A stretch of DNA of 64,000 bases from an uncultured Curvibacter sp. Its GTDB lineage: Bacteria; Pseudomonadota; Gammaproteobacteria; Burkholderiales; Burkholderiaceae_C. Below are positions 52,453 through 62,200 of the stretch, piece by piece. A program made the position numbers and the translations under genes. The notes under the pieces are model-generated. The model did not search any database and was not told where the DNA came from. It saw only the letters and a list, made by a program, of their open reading frames with translations. The DNA lies in the NCBI GenBank assembly GCA_903828535.1, contig CAIKMN010000003.1:186001-250000 (forward strand), written 5' to 3'. Position 1 is the first letter of the stretch, and each line of letters opens with the position of its first letter.

Positions 52453-53327
52453 TCCTGCGCCTTGAGGCGCAATTTCACCGATTCAACCGCTTCGCGCGCC
52501 TCTGCCTTGTCGGCCACACTGGCAAACTGGCTGTATTTGCTGAGCAATGGCACCAACTGGGCGTAGACCTTGGGGCTGGCGGCCAAACATTCTTTTTGGT
52601 AGAGGTAATCGGCTTCGCCTGTGAAGTTGCCGACCAAACCACCCGCCTCGGTGACCAACAAGGTGCCGGCGGCCATGTCCCAGGCTTGCAAACCGGTTTC
52701 AAAGAAACCATCGGTGTAACCAGCGGCCACGTAGGCCAAATCAAGCGCGGCAGCCCCTGGGCGGCGCAGGCCAGCGGTCTTGGGCATGATCTCGGCCATC
52801 AGCGCCAAGTAGCGGTTGAAGTTGTCATCGGGGCGGAAGGGAAAGCCGGTGCTCAATAAACATTCGTTCAAGCGAATGCGTTTGCTGACGCGAATGCGGC
52901 GGTCGTTCAAGAAAGCGCCGCGCCCCTTGGTGGCCGTGAACAAGTCGTTGCGGGTGGGGTCGTAAACGACAGCGTGTTCCACTTTTCCGCGCACTTCCAG
53001 CGCGATGCTGACGCAGTAAACCGGAAAACCGTGGATGAAATTGGTGGTGCCGTCCAGCGGATCGATGATCCAAACGAATTCGGAATTTTTGGCGCCGTGT
53101 TCTTGGCCCGATTCTTCGGCCAGAATGCCGTGTCCGGGGTAGGCGGTCAACAAGGTTTCGATGATGGCCATCTCGGCACCTTTGTCCACCTCGGTCACAA
53201 AATCGTTGGCTTGCTTTTGTGAAACCCGGACCGATTCCACATCGAGGGCCGCGCGGTTGATGATGCTGCCAGCAGCGCGAGCGGCCTTGATGGCCACGTT
53301 GATCATGGGATGCAGAGTAGAGGACAT
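52449..53327 (-). CDS. suhB: Inositol-1-monophosphatase SuhB
   Basis: 292 residues from ATG 53327 (the family start [16 protein letters not shown] follows after five residues). Mg-dependent phosphatase motifs: [32 protein letters not shown] (metal-binding DPLDGT) and the C-terminal [15 protein letters not shown]. In E. coli SuhB also acts in rRNA transcription antitermination. Divergent from trmJ across 98 bases. Confidence 0.95.
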   Translation of the reverse strand: MSSTLHPMINVAIKAARAAGSIINRAALDVESVRVSQKQANDFVTEVDKGAEMAIIETLLTAYPGHGILAEESGQEHGAKNSEFVWIIDPLDGTTNFIHGFPVYCVSIALEVRGKVEHAVVYDPTRNDLFTATKGRGAFLNDRRIRVSKRIRLNECLLSTGFPFRPDDNFNRYLALMAEIMPKTAGLRRPGAAALDLAYVAAGYTDGFFETGLQAWDMAAGTLLVTEAGGLVGNFTGEADYLYQKECLAASPKVYAQLVPLLSKYSQFASVADKAEAREAVESVKLRLKAQE

Positions 53328-53425
53328 TGAAGGGTGATGAAAGAGCGTGGCCCTGAAGCCGGAGCCTAAGACACGGGCCAACGAGAGCCCGTGAACGGCG
53401 ACAATATGGCCATTTTACCCGTCCC

Positions 53426-54208
53426 ATGAAGACCCGTTTTGTTTTAATTCAAACCAGCCATGCCGGCAATGTGGGTGCGGTTGCCCGTGCCATGAAGGTC
53501 ATGGGGTTTGACGATTTGGTCTTGGTCGCACCGCGTTGGCCCAACGTGTTGCGCAAAGAGGAAACCATTCAGCGCGCCAGCGGGGCCTTGGATGTGCTCA
53601 AAAACGCCCGCGTGGTCGAAACCGTGGAAGAAGCCTTGGATGGCATGACCCACCTCTGCGCCACCGCCATGACGCCACGCGACTTTGGCCCCCCTTTAAC
53701 GACCCCGCGTGCGCATTTTTCGGCCTTGACCCATCCGGTTCATGAACAGGCGGTTCCAAAGGCGGGCGGCGTTGCCTTTCTTTTTGGCTCCGAGCGCTTT
53801 GGCATGCAAAACGAAGACGTTTACCGTTGCCATACGTGCTTGTCGATCCCGACCAACCCCCAATTTGGCTCTCTGAATCTGGCCGCGGCGGTGCAGGTCA
53901 TCGCCTATGAATGGCGGATGGCACTGGGAGGATTTCAGGGATTAAGCGGCTCCGAGGGCATTCCCGCCGAACGAGCCGCAAAAGCCACTCAAGCCGAACT
54001 CGCGGATGCCCAGCAAATCAGCGGCATGTTGCAACATTGGCAAGAAGCCTTGGTAGCGATCGAATTTTTAGACCCCGAAGCCCCCAAAAAACTCATGCCC
54101 CGCTTGAATCAACTCTTCAACCGAGCCCAACTCACTGAAGAAGAAATCCACATTTTGCGTGGGGTCGCCAAAGCCATGTTGAGGTCGGCCGCGAAAGATC
54201 AAGCTTAG
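53426..54208 (+). CDS. trmJ: tRNA (cytidine/uridine-2'-O)-methyltransferase TrmJ
   Basis: 260 residues. SPOUT fold with the three SpoU motifs: [36 protein letters not shown], and [18 protein letters not shown]. TrmJ methylates position 32 of several tRNAs. The C-terminal helical extension ([26 protein letters not shown]) is usual. Adjacent suhB-trmJ-cysE order is common in gamma- and betaproteobacteria. Confidence 0.94.
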   Translation: MKTRFVLIQTSHAGNVGAVARAMKVMGFDDLVLVAPRWPNVLRKEETIQRASGALDVLKNARVVETVEEALDGMTHLCATAMTPRDFGPPLTTPRAHFSALTHPVHEQAVPKAGGVAFLFGSERFGMQNEDVYRCHTCLSIPTNPQFGSLNLAAAVQVIAYEWRMALGGFQGLSGSEGIPAERAAKATQAELADAQQISGMLQHWQEALVAIEFLDPEAPKKLMPRLNQLFNRAQLTEEEIHILRGVAKAMLRSAAKDQA

Positions 54209-54282
54209 ACTTCATGACTTCATGCTTTCATCCAAGGCTAGACTGTCTTCTTTATAACAATTCCAAGGAATGGGCCAACCCC

Positions 54283-54990
54283 ATGTTCAAGCGACTCCGC
54301 TCTGATATTCAATGCATTTTGGACCGCGACCCAGCGGCCCGCACCGGCTGGGAAGTGTTGACTTGCTATCCCGGCTTGCACGCGGTCATCCTGCACCGCC
54401 CCGCGCACTGGTTTTGGAACCACCGCTTGAAGTGGGTAGGGCGCTTTATTTCCTACCTTTCACGCTTTTTCACCGGCATTGAAATTCACCCCGGCGCCAA
54501 AATTGGTGACCGTGTTTTTTTTGACCATGCCATGGGCGTGGTGGTCGGTGAAACCGCCGAAATCGGCGACGGCTGCACCATTTACCAAGGCGTGACCTTA
54601 GGGGGGACATCGCTCTACAAAGGCACCAAACGCCACCCCACACTGGGCAAGAACGTGGTGGTCAGCGCAGGCGCCAAGGTGTTGGGCGGCTTTACAGTGG
54701 GCGACGGCGCGAAAATTGGCTCGAACGCAGTGGTCATCAAGCCCGTGCCGGCAGGGGCGACGGCGGTGGGCATTCCAGCGCGCATCTTGCCTTCTAAAAA
54801 CGGCAGCAGCGCCGACGCGATGCAAGACGCTTCGCGTTTCACGGCCTACGGCATCTCCTCCGACCCTTCTGCCGATGAAGCCTTTAACCCCGAGTGGGTG
54901 AATCAAACCTTGAAAACACTGCAAGCCACGGTGGCCGCTCAAGAGGCCGAAATTAAAAGCCTGCGAGACGCACAGACCCAGGTCAGCTGA
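54283..54990 (+). CDS. cysE: Serine acetyltransferase
   Basis: 235 residues from ATG 54283 with AAGGAA about 14 bases upstream. Makes O-acetylserine for cysteine synthesis. The C-terminal left-handed beta-helix of hexapeptide repeats ([32 protein letters not shown]) with the catalytic His-Asp and the GGTS loop is clear. Shorter than E. coli CysE at the N-terminus, like the plastid/Gram-positive (EpsC) form. The tail after residue 175 is Ser/Ala-rich and variable. Stands alone. Confidence 0.93.
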   Translation: MFKRLRSDIQCILDRDPAARTGWEVLTCYPGLHAVILHRPAHWFWNHRLKWVGRFISYLSRFFTGIEIHPGAKIGDRVFFDHAMGVVVGETAEIGDGCTIYQGVTLGGTSLYKGTKRHPTLGKNVVVSAGAKVLGGFTVGDGAKIGSNAVVIKPVPAGATAVGIPARILPSKNGSSADAMQDASRFTAYGISSDPSADEAFNPEWVNQTLKTLQATVAAQEAEIKSLRDAQTQVS

Positions 54991-55073
54991 ACACAAACGC
55001 CAGCATCGCCGCGTCATCCAACAGGCTCATGGTGAGTGTCCAGCTGATTTGATGGACCCAAAAAAGCCCCTGC

Positions 55074-55478
55074 TCAGCACGCATCCGTGCCATGGCCCGG
55101 GGCGGCTTGGGTAGGGACAGCGTGGCGTAACGCCACTTGCTGGTTCTTTTCGTCTACAAACACCAATTGAGGCTCATGGGTCGCGACTTGGTCTTCATGG
55201 ACTTGGGCAAAAGCGGCGATGATGAGCAAATCGCCGACGGCGGCGCGGCGGGCGGCCGAGCCGTTGACCGAAATCATGCCCGAGCCGCGCTCGCCCTTGA
55301 TGGCGTAAGTGACAAAGCGTTCGCCGTTGTCGACGTTCCAAATGTGGACTTGCTCGTTGGCGCAGATGTTGGCGGCTTCAAGCAGGTTTTCGTCAATCGC
55401 ACAAGAGCCTTCGTAGTGAAGCTCACACTGGGTGGTTTTGACGCGGTGAATTTTTGATTTGAGCAGGGTACGGAACAC
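55074..55478 (-). CDS. panD: Aspartate 1-decarboxylase proenzyme
   Basis: 134 residues from GTG 55478 with GAGGA upstream. Pyruvoyl enzyme making beta-alanine for pantothenate. The self-cleavage site is Y22-E-G24-S25, with the upstream KIHRVKTT and the downstream [16 protein letters not shown] intact. Alone on the minus strand between cysE (convergent) and the EamA transporter. Confidence 0.96.
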   Translation of the reverse strand: MFRTLLKSKIHRVKTTQCELHYEGSCAIDENLLEAANICANEQVHIWNVDNGERFVTYAIKGERGSGMISVNGSAARRAAVGDLLIIAAFAQVHEDQVATHEPQLVFVDEKNQQVALRHAVPTQAAPGHGTDAC

Positions 55479-55536
55479 AACGGAATCCTCAAAACCGCTA
55501 TGGTAGCCGAGACGACGGTTGCCTGCCGCCGGCCCG

Positions 55537-56412
55537 TTACAAAGAGATGACCAAAGCGATGCCCCCGAGCACGGCGAGGCCGCAGAGGACCAACTGGTCG
55601 CTCAAAGGCTCTCCCAGCAACAAGACCCCCCCCAAGGCGGCCAACACGGGCGCGCTGAGTTGGAGTGTGGCCGCCGTGGTGGCTTTGAGGTGGCCCATCG
55701 CCATGTACCAAAGCGCATAACCACAACCCGAGGCGAGCGCGCCTGAGGCGATCGCGAAGTAAACCCCTTCGGCGGGGCTGCGCACCGGGTTCACACCGTC
55801 GAGCAGGCTCATGGCCAGCAAAAGCAAACTGCCCAAAACAGCGGCGCGTGCAAAATTACCCGCTGTGACTTGGGTGGGGTCACCTGCCTTTTTGCCCAGC
55901 AAGGTGTAAGCGGCCCAAGCCATCCCCGCCAGAATCATGGCGACGCAAGCCCAAAGCGGGGGCGCCTGCAGGCCCGGCAACAGCAGTCCGATCAAGCCCA
56001 ACAGCGCCGTCACAAAGCCCACTGTCTGGCCTTTGCTGAAACGTTCGCCACGCCAAAAGGCGTAGCTCAACATGGTTATTTGGACGGCAGCAAAGAGGAT
56101 CAGGGCCCCGGTGGCTGTGCTGAGTTGGAGGTAGGCCCAAGAAAAGCCCGCCGCATAAATGAACAAGGCCCATGCCGAGCGCCAACCGCCTTTGCCAAAG
56201 CCCGCTGGGCCGTCTCGACGCCAGACCAAAAAGTTCAACATCAAGGCCCCGGACAACAGTCGAATCCACGTGAACGTGGTGGGGTCGATGGGCGTGGTTT
56301 TAAGCGCCAAGCGGCACAGCAGTGAATTGCCGGCGAAGCAAATCAGGGCCATCGCCGTGACCGCCCCCAATTGATGGCGTGTCAAACTGGGCAGGGCGTT
56401 GGGTGCCGACAT
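55537..56412 (-). CDS. EamA/DMT family transporter
   Basis: 291 residues with about ten hydrophobic segments arranged as two EamA repeats (first [34 protein letters not shown], second beginning [27 protein letters not shown]). Probably an exporter of an amino acid or metabolite; substrate unknown. It begins 10 bases after the DUF1348 stop, so these three minus-strand genes (56895, 56422, 55537) probably form one operon. Confidence 0.85.
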   Translation of the reverse strand: MSAPNALPSLTRHQLGAVTAMALICFAGNSLLCRLALKTTPIDPTTFTWIRLLSGALMLNFLVWRRDGPAGFGKGGWRSAWALFIYAAGFSWAYLQLSTATGALILFAAVQITMLSYAFWRGERFSKGQTVGFVTALLGLIGLLLPGLQAPPLWACVAMILAGMAWAAYTLLGKKAGDPTQVTAGNFARAAVLGSLLLLAMSLLDGVNPVRSPAEGVYFAIASGALASGCGYALWYMAMGHLKATTAATLQLSAPVLAALGGVLLLGEPLSDQLVLCGLAVLGGIALVISL

Positions 56413-56421
56413 GGAATGGCC

Positions 56422-56898
56422 TTACAAGCCCAAGTCGGACAGGCTGGGGTGATCGTCCGGGCGCCTTCCGGCCCGGTCCATGGGCCAGTGAAACAAACGT
56501 TCTTTTTCTTGAATCGGCAGGTCGTTGATGCTGGCAAAGCGCTGTTGCATATAGCCTTCGGCGTTAAACGCCCAGTTTTCGTTGCCGTAGCTTCGAAACC
56601 ATTGCCCTGAATCGTCGTGCCACTCATAGGCAAAGCGCACCGCAATGCGGTTCTCCGTGAAGGCCCAGAGTTCTTTAATGAGCCGGTAGTCCAGTTCTTT
56701 GGTCCACTTGCGCTGCAAAAATGCTTTGACTTGTTCACGGCCTTTGGGGAATTCGGCGCGGTTGCGCCACAGCGTGTCTTCGGTGTAAACCAGCGAGACG
56801 CGCTCGGGGTCGCGAGAATTCCAGGCGTCCTCCGCCATGCGCACCTTTTGAGCAGCCGATTCGGCGGTGAAAGGGGGGAGTGGGGGCTTGGGGGTCAT
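56422..56898 (-). CDS. DUF1348 (NTF2-like) protein
   Basis: 158 residues with the DUF1348 pattern: [48 protein letters not shown], then [28 protein letters not shown] and [26 protein letters not shown]2-fold proteins of this type are small cytosolic barrels; the function is not known. Start ATG overlaps the stop of the upstream DMT gene (ATGA), so translation is coupled. Confidence 0.88.
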   Translation of the reverse strand: MTPKPPLPPFTAESAAQKVRMAEDAWNSRDPERVSLVYTEDTLWRNRAEFPKGREQVKAFLQRKWTKELDYRLIKELWAFTENRIAVRFAYEWHDDSGQWFRSYGNENWAFNAEGYMQQRFASINDLPIQEKERLFHWPMDRAGRRPDDHPSLSDLGL

Positions 56899-57506
56899 GG
56901 TTTATTCAATTCGCTCGGCGTGGAAGGCGGGTTGGTTTCGCCCGAAGTGGGGGGGGATGAGTTGGGCGATGAATCGGGTAGGGTGTTGGACGTGGCGTGG
57001 GGTGTTGTATTGGCAGTCGCATTGGCAGTCGTATTCGCAGTCGTATTCGCAGTCGTGCTCACGCTGAGTTGGGTGATGACCAAGCCCAGAATCAAAATGG
57101 CAATACCGCCAATTCGGACCCCATCGGCTGGCCGAACCGGCGCCCCAAACAAGCCCAACTGATCCACCAAAGTGGCACAAACAATCTGAGCGACGACGGC
57201 AAACAAAATAAAGTTACCGACGCCCATGCGCGGTGCGACGAGGGTCGCGCTCAGCACATAAAAGCCCACGATCAAACCACCAGCGAAGTCGATGGGTTGG
57301 GCTTGGCTCAATTTAGAGAGGTTCGGCAACGTCGAGGTCAGGGACAAAGCAGCGAACAGCAACGCCACAAAACCCACGCTGAAGAGCACCACCGGCGCGT
57401 GAAGGGGTTCACCCAAAGCACGGCCCAGCCGGGCATTCAAGACCGCCATGATCGGAATCAAAGCGCCCGCTGCTGCTGCCCACAAAGCCAAACGTATAGA
57501 TAACAT
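56895..57506 (-). CDS. DUF606-type DMT membrane protein with tandem-repeat tail
   Basis: 203 residues. The first about 148 residues are five hydrophobic helices of the DUF606/small DMT family ([48 protein letters not shown]). The last about 55 residues are a Thr/Asn/Ala then Ser/Pro-rich hydrophilic tail ([20 protein letters not shown]), which family members normally lack. Four 12-bp units encode part of it. Substrate unknown. First gene of a probable three-gene minus-strand operon. Confidence 0.78.
   Translation of the reverse strand: MLSIRLALWAAAAGALIPIMAVLNARLGRALGEPLHAPVVLFSVGFVALLFAALSLTSTLPNLSKLSQAQPIDFAGGLIVGFYVLSATLVAPRMGVGNFILFAVVAQIVCATLVDQLGLFGAPVRPADGVRIGGIAILILGLVITQLSVSTTANTTANTTANATANTTPHATSNTLPDSSPNSSPPTSGETNPPSTPSELNKP
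57007..57054. repeat. Four-copy 12-bp tandem repeat inside the DMT gene
   Basis: GTATTGGCAGTC, GCATTGGCAGTC, GTATTCGCAGTC, GTATTCGCAGTC in direct succession (plus-strand reading), in frame with the minus-strand gene, encoding the TTAN-like repeats. The last two copies are identical. Confidence 0.85.
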
Positions 57507-57562
57507 GGTTTATCAAAAAAAGGAGAGAGAAGCGATCTGACCGAAGCGGGGGCCGCGTTCTT

Positions 57563-58870
57563 TTAGTTGGCCTTGCTTGGCATTGTTTTGGCGGTGACGA
57601 TGCCCCGGTAAATGAGGGTCGTGGCGATGAGGCCAAAGGCCCCGGCCATGCCCATCCAGTAGCCGGGAGCGGCTTTGTCACCCGTGGTTTCGATCAGCCA
57701 TGTGACCACCAAAGGCGTCAGTCCGCCGAACAAGGCGGTGGCCAAGCTGTAAGCCAACGAAAAACCGGTGGTGCGGATTTTCAGCGGAATGATTTCTGTC
57801 AGCGCCGCGATGGTGGCGCCGTTGTAGCTGGCGTATAAAAACGACAACCAGAGCTCGACCCCCAGCATGCGCTCAAAGCTGGGTTCGCTGACCAACCAAG
57901 ACAACAGGGGATAGGCCGTCACCAAGGTGAGGCCGGAGCTCGTGGCCATGATGGGCCAGCGACCCACCCGATCAGACAGGGCGCCAAAAATGGGCAACCA
58001 AGCAAAGTTGGAAACCCCAACACACAAAGTCACCAAGAGGCTGTCCAAGGTGCTGAGTTTCAGCACGCTTTTGCCAAAAGTGGGTGTGTAAACCGTGATC
58101 AGGTAAAAAGACACGGTGGTCATCACAATCAGCATCATGCCGGTCAAGACCAAGCGCCAATTCAGGGTCAACGCCGACAGCATTTCGCGGGTGCTCGGGT
58201 GTGATTTTTGACTCAAAAATTCATCGGTTTCTTGCAGCGATTTTCGAATGTAAAAAACGATGGGGATGATCATGCAGCCGATGTAAAAGGGAATTCTCCA
58301 ACCCCAATCGGCAATCTCGGCTTTGCTCATGTGGTCGTTGATCAGGTAACCCAACAGGGCCGCAAAAATGATGGCCACTTGCTGGCTGGCCGATTGCCAA
58401 CTGGTGTAGAAGCCCTTGTGGCCCGGGGTCGCCATTTCGGACAAATAAACCGACACGCCGCCCAGTTCAACGCCCGCCGAAAAGCCTTGTAGCAAGCGAC
58501 CGATCAACACCAAAAAAGGCGCTGCCAAACCAATTGAGGCGTAACTGGGCACAAAGGCCATCAGCGCTGTGCCAGAGGCCATGATGCTCAGCGTCAGCAC
58601 CAAGCCTTTGCGTCGCCCAATGCGGTCGATGTAACTCCCCAAAATGATGGCGCCCAGCGGCCGCATCAAAAAGCCGGCGCCAAAGGTGGCGAAGGTGAGC
58701 ATCAGCGATGCGTATTCGCTGTCGGTCGGAAAAAACGCCTTGGAAATGTAGGTGGCGTAAAAACCGAACAAGAAAAAATCGAACATCTCGATGAAGTTGC
58801 CACTGGTCACGCGGATCACGGCGTTGAACTTCGAGTGAGGGGTCGTTGGGGCGAGGTCGGGTCTACTCAT
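57563..58870 (-). CDS. MFS transporter, metabolite:H+ symporter (citrate/dicarboxylate type)
   Basis: 435 residues with twelve predicted membrane helices. The MHS-type signatures are [63 protein letters not shown] and DRVGRW. The family takes up citrate, 2-oxoglutarate, tricarballylate, proline or similar compounds; CitA-like citrate uptake is the nearest guess. Monocistronic; 57 bases separate it from the DMT operon. Confidence 0.87.
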   Translation of the reverse strand: MSRPDLAPTTPHSKFNAVIRVTSGNFIEMFDFFLFGFYATYISKAFFPTDSEYASLMLTFATFGAGFLMRPLGAIILGSYIDRIGRRKGLVLTLSIMASGTALMAFVPSYASIGLAAPFLVLIGRLLQGFSAGVELGGVSVYLSEMATPGHKGFYTSWQSASQQVAIIFAALLGYLINDHMSKAEIADWGWRIPFYIGCMIIPIVFYIRKSLQETDEFLSQKSHPSTREMLSALTLNWRLVLTGMMLIVMTTVSFYLITVYTPTFGKSVLKLSTLDSLLVTLCVGVSNFAWLPIFGALSDRVGRWPIMATSSGLTLVTAYPLLSWLVSEPSFERMLGVELWLSFLYASYNGATIAALTEIIPLKIRTTGFSLAYSLATALFGGLTPLVVTWLIETTGDKAAPGYWMGMAGAFGLIATTLIYRGIVTAKTMPSKAN

Positions 58871-58967
58871 CAGCCCATCTTAGGCCAGAGCCCAGCCCAG
58901 TGGCATGGGGATTAACACTCAGAGCGAGGCAAAATTCGGCGCTGTGTTCTCTGATGCCGCGAGGGCT

Positions 58968-59972
58968 TTAGGCGCGTCGTTCTAAAAGCTGAGAGGCCAA
59001 TTGCCAGAGCGCTTGAGTGAAGGCGTTTTGTGGCAGCGGGCTCAAAGCTTGCATTGCGCGTTCCGCCTCTTGGTGCGCCGCCGCTTGCGAAGCCTGCAGT
59101 GCGCCGGAGCTTTGGACGATTTGAACAATTTGCGACAACTTGCTGGTGTCGCCATTTTCAATCGCACTGCGGATCATGGCGGCTTCTTCCGCGTTACCGC
59201 GTTGCATGCCAATGATCAGGGGCAAGGTGGCTTTGCCTTCGCGCAAATCGTCGCCCACATTTTTGCCCATTTCTTCGGGGTTGCCCGCATAGTCAAGCAC
59301 GTCGTCGATCACTTGAAACGCGGTGCCCAAAGCCTGTCCATAGGTGGCGCAGGCGGCTTCGATGGCCGGCGATGCGTTCACCAACAAAGCGGCAAGGCGG
59401 CTACTGGCCTCAAACAATTTGGCGGTTTTGGAGCGGATCACATACAAGTAGCCCGCTTCATCTAGAGAAGCGTCGTGCATGTTCATCAACTGCTGCACTT
59501 CGCCTTCGGCGATGACGTTGGTGGCATCGGCCAAGGTTTGCATGATGCGCATGTTGTCGGCGTCGACCATCATTTGGAAGGCGCGGGAATACAAAAAGTC
59601 GCCCACCAAAACGCTCGCTGGATTGCCGAAGGCTTCATTCGCAGTCGCTCGCCCGCGGCGCAAGGTGGATTCGTCGACCACGTCGTCGTGCAGCAGCGTG
59701 GCGGTGTGGATGAACTCGACCACGGCCGCTAAGTTGTGGTGCTGTCGGCCGATGTAGCCCAAGGCATTTGCCATCAAGAGCAAGACCACGGGGCGCAAAC
59801 GCTTGCCACCGGCGGCAATGATGTAGTGAGAAATTTGGCCGACCAAGGGCACCCCGGAAGACAGGCGCTGTGCAATCACCGTGTCCACCGCCTGCAGGTC
59901 TGGTGCGACCAAAGCCAATGGATTGGGGGGATCCATGGGGGCGTTGATCGTGGACAGAATGGGGCTGGACAT
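58968..59972 (-). CDS. ispB: Octaprenyl diphosphate synthase
   Basis: 334 residues. The two Asp-rich motifs are LLHDDVVDES (first) and VIDDVLDYAG (second), with GGKRLRPVVLLL near the start. Makes the side chain of ubiquinone. ATG 59972 has no Shine-Dalgarno; the mRNA directly upstream is a repeated pyrimidine tract. In most betaproteobacteria rplU-rpmA lie upstream in the opposite direction; here ureG does instead. Confidence 0.95.
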   Translation of the reverse strand: MSSPILSTINAPMDPPNPLALVAPDLQAVDTVIAQRLSSGVPLVGQISHYIIAAGGKRLRPVVLLLMANALGYIGRQHHNLAAVVEFIHTATLLHDDVVDESTLRRGRATANEAFGNPASVLVGDFLYSRAFQMMVDADNMRIMQTLADATNVIAEGEVQQLMNMHDASLDEAGYLYVIRSKTAKLFEASSRLAALLVNASPAIEAACATYGQALGTAFQVIDDVLDYAGNPEEMGKNVGDDLREGKATLPLIIGMQRGNAEEAAMIRSAIENGDTSKLSQIVQIVQSSGALQASQAAAHQEAERAMQALSPLPQNAFTQALWQLASQLLERRA

Positions 59973-59980
59973 GAAGCTAG

Positions 59981-60044
59981 GGGAAGCTAAAGGAAAGGCT
60001 AAAAGGGAAGGCTAAAAGGAAAGGCTAAAAGGAAAGGCTCAAAA
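59981..60044. repeat. 13-bp tandem repeat in the ispB leader
   Basis: Plus-strand units GGAAAGGCTAAAA (59992-60004), GGGAAGGCTAAAA (60005-60017), GGAAAGGCTAAAA (60018-60030) and GGAAAGGCTCAAAA (60031-60044), with a shortened copy at 59981-59991. On the ispB mRNA this reads as repeated CCTTTCC/TTTTAGC pyrimidine tracts immediately before the start codon. A second pair, CTAGAAAGAAC twice, lies at 60178-60199. Confidence 0.85.
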
Positions 60045-60069
60045 GGAATGTTCAAAACGGCTGAATCAC

Positions 60070-60109
60070 AAAAAAGCGCCGGGGCGTTTGAAAAACTCGG
60101 CCGATTATA
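60070..60109 (-). promoter_or_regulatory. Candidate ispB promoter (-10 TATAAT) and early hairpin
   Basis: The minus strand carries a perfect TATAAT (complement of 60104-60109); a -35 is only weakly matched. About 25 bases downstream a short GC hairpin (around ACGCCCCGGCGC) runs into six T residues (complement of about 60070-60075), which could attenuate transcription. The leader from there to the ATG would be about 100 bases. The rest of the 288-base gap (59973-60260) shows no gene. Confidence 0.45.
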
Positions 60110-60260
60110 GGGGCCTCGGCAAAAACAAAAGGTCCAAAAAAGGCAGAAAAAAGGCTCAACAGAGCCCTTAAAAGTACCTAGAAAGAACCTAGAAAGAACC
60201 TCAAAAGGGCCACATTGGGCCACTGCTCGAGGCGACTTCCGATGGTTTTGAAGCAGAAGA

Positions 60261-60911
60261 TCAGGCGGCATTTAACAAGCCCTTGGTTTCAATAAAAGAC
60301 ACGACCTCTTGCAGTCCTGTGAGCGTTTTGAGGTTGGTCATGACAAAAGGCTTGGCCCCGCGCATGCGCAAGGTGTCGCTGCGCATGACTTCCAAATTCG
60401 CGCCGACATGCGGGGCCAGGTCGGTTTTGTTGATGACAAACAAATCGCTCTTGGTGATGCCAGGACCGCCTTTACGGGGGATCTTTTCGCCAGCCGCCAC
60501 ATCAATCACATAGATCGTTAAATCGCTCAACTCAGGGCTGAAGGTGGCGGCCAAGTTGTCGCCGCCCGATTCGATGAAGACGATGTCGGCATTGGGGAAC
60601 TGAGCCAGCATGCGATCGATGGCCTCCAAGTTGATGGAAGCGTCTTCGCGAATCGCCGTGTGGGGACACCCACCGGTTTCGACGCCCAAGATGCGCTCAG
60701 CGGGTAACGCGCCGCTGACGGTCAGCAGACGCTGGTCTTCTTTGGTGTAGATGTCGTTGGTGATTGCAATCAGGTCGTACTGCTCGCGCATGGCTTTGCA
60801 CAGCATTTCGAGCAAGGTGGTTTTGCCGGAACCCACAGGGCCGCCAATGCCCACCCGCAGGGGAGGTAGTTTTTTAGAACGGCCAGGAATATGGTGCAGT
60901 GCTGAGGTCAT
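60261..60911 (-). CDS. ureG: Urease accessory GTPase UreG
   Basis: 216 residues. P-loop [18 protein letters not shown], switch segment [18 protein letters not shown] (Cys-Pro-His metal site), [17 protein letters not shown], and the NKTD motif. Drives nickel delivery with UreE, UreF and UreD. Starts 2 bases after ureF, last gene of the operon in view. Confidence 0.97.
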   Translation of the reverse strand: MTSALHHIPGRSKKLPPLRVGIGGPVGSGKTTLLEMLCKAMREQYDLIAITNDIYTKEDQRLLTVSGALPAERILGVETGGCPHTAIREDASINLEAIDRMLAQFPNADIVFIESGGDNLAATFSPELSDLTIYVIDVAAGEKIPRKGGPGITKSDLFVINKTDLAPHVGANLEVMRSDTLRMRGAKPFVMTNLKTLTGLQEVVSFIETKGLLNAA

Positions 60912-60913
60912 GG

Positions 60914-61666
60914 TTAGCTCCGAAAGAGTCGTGAATATTGTTGTTCGTGTTGGGCCGAGAGAATGGCCAAGCGGGGTGTAAAAGCTTGTCTTTCCTCATC
61001 CTTCAAAGCGCAAGCGAGGGCCACGGCTTCAGGAATTTCGCGAGCCAGGCGCAACAAGATTCGCTGACCCGCACTTTGCCCCAAGGGAATGGATTTAACC
61101 GCTGTTTGACTCATGTTTTCACACCAAGCAAAGGCGTAGGCGCTGACGGTTTGGTGCCCGTCGGCCTCGCCGCTTGGGTGATGCAGCCCCTGGTTTTGCA
61201 GCCCTTGGTTTTGTAGGGCCCATGCGGCTATCGCAAACGCCACGGGGTAAGTGGCCTTCCAATGGTGGGGCAGGTCGAGTGACTTGGCGGCTTCAGGGGC
61301 CAAGTTACGCAACCAATCCATCAGCGAGCGACCCATTTGCAAACTTTGTAAACGAAATTCTGCGGTTTCACGGGTTTGTAAAACCCAATCATTCAGTGCG
61401 CTGAGGCGCTGAATATCGACTGTGGCCATGGCCAAGGCCTTGGCTGAGGCCGCCACCACCGACAAATCGCCGCGCGCCAAACTGAAAATCAATTGGTCGC
61501 TCAGCCATTCCGCCGCGTTGGCTTCGGTGGTCACCCCCGCCCATTCGGTCGCTGCTTCGAATCCTTCTGAATAAGAAAACCCGCCCACCGGCAAAGCAGG
61601 CGAGGCCAGCCAAAGCAGGTGCAAAAGGGATTGCGATTGCGAAGTATTTTCAGTGGGCGTGATCAT
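60914..61666 (-). CDS. ureF: Urease accessory protein UreF
   Basis: 250 residues from the ATG at 61666 ([13 protein letters not shown]). The core [32 protein letters not shown] is diagnostic. All-helical GTPase-activating partner of UreG in apo-urease maturation. The start lies inside the 3' end of ureE (17-base overlap). A 15-base duplication around 61184-61216 encodes the repeated LQNQG of residues in the middle helix. The segment upstream in the same frame is a His-tail shadow and was left out. Confidence 0.93.
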   Translation of the reverse strand: MITPTENTSQSQSLLHLLWLASPALPVGGFSYSEGFEAATEWAGVTTEANAAEWLSDQLIFSLARGDLSVVAASAKALAMATVDIQRLSALNDWVLQTRETAEFRLQSLQMGRSLMDWLRNLAPEAAKSLDLPHHWKATYPVAFAIAAWALQNQGLQNQGLHHPSGEADGHQTVSAYAFAWCENMSQTAVKSIPLGQSAGQRILLRLAREIPEAVALACALKDEERQAFTPRLAILSAQHEQQYSRLFRS

Positions 61667-62180
61667 GCGAATGACCGTGACCGTGATCGTGATCGTGACC
61701 CTGTGAATGCCCATGTGAATGCCCATGATGACCATAGGCGCCGTTCTCGGGCTCAAAGGATTCGTTGACGGCCTTCACAATCAGGTGCATGGCGCGCAGC
61801 ATGTCGGCCAGCACATGGTCGGGTTCAATTTTTAAATGGTCCGGCTTGAGCTCAATCGGCACATGTCGATTGCCCAAGTGGTAGGCCGCGCGCACCAAGT
61901 CAAAGGGACTGCCGTGTTGTGGGCAGGGCGTGATGCGCAGAACGGCTTGTGGCGCGGCGATCACACGCACCATCGAGCCGTCCTCGGCCACCAACACATC
62001 GCCGCCGCGCACCACTTGGCCGCGTGTCAAGAAAATACCCAAATGGCGTCCCTGAGAATCGGTGGCGTCAAAGCGGCTTTTTTGGCGCACATCCCAATCC
62101 AATTCGACAGTGGCCGCGCGCTTCAACAGCACGGCGGCCAAGCCTTGGCCTTGGGGCAACAGCTTAGAAATTTGCAACAT
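61650..62180 (-). CDS. ureE: Urease accessory nickel chaperone UreE, His-rich tail
   Basis: 176 residues from ATG 62180. The N-terminal UreE domain ([44 protein letters not shown]) and the C-terminal domain ([14 protein letters not shown], metal-binding His) are intact. The last 27 residues hold 13 His in GH/SH/DH dipeptides, a nickel-storage tail like that of Klebsiella UreE. It follows ureC by 20 bases. Confidence 0.95.
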   Translation of the reverse strand: MLQISKLLPQGQGLAAVLLKRAATVELDWDVRQKSRFDATDSQGRHLGIFLTRGQVVRGGDVLVAEDGSMVRVIAAPQAVLRITPCPQHGSPFDLVRAAYHLGNRHVPIELKPDHLKIEPDHVLADMLRAMHLIVKAVNESFEPENGAYGHHGHSHGHSQGHDHDHGHGHSHDHAH

Positions 62181-62200
62181 GGGCTCTGATCTGTCCTGAT

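Noticed and set aside
59999-60271. A 90-codon minus-strand frame in the ispB/ureG gap
   Set aside because: It is translated from the tandem repeat and A/T-rich leader, has no homologous look, and overlaps the ureG end; probably chance.
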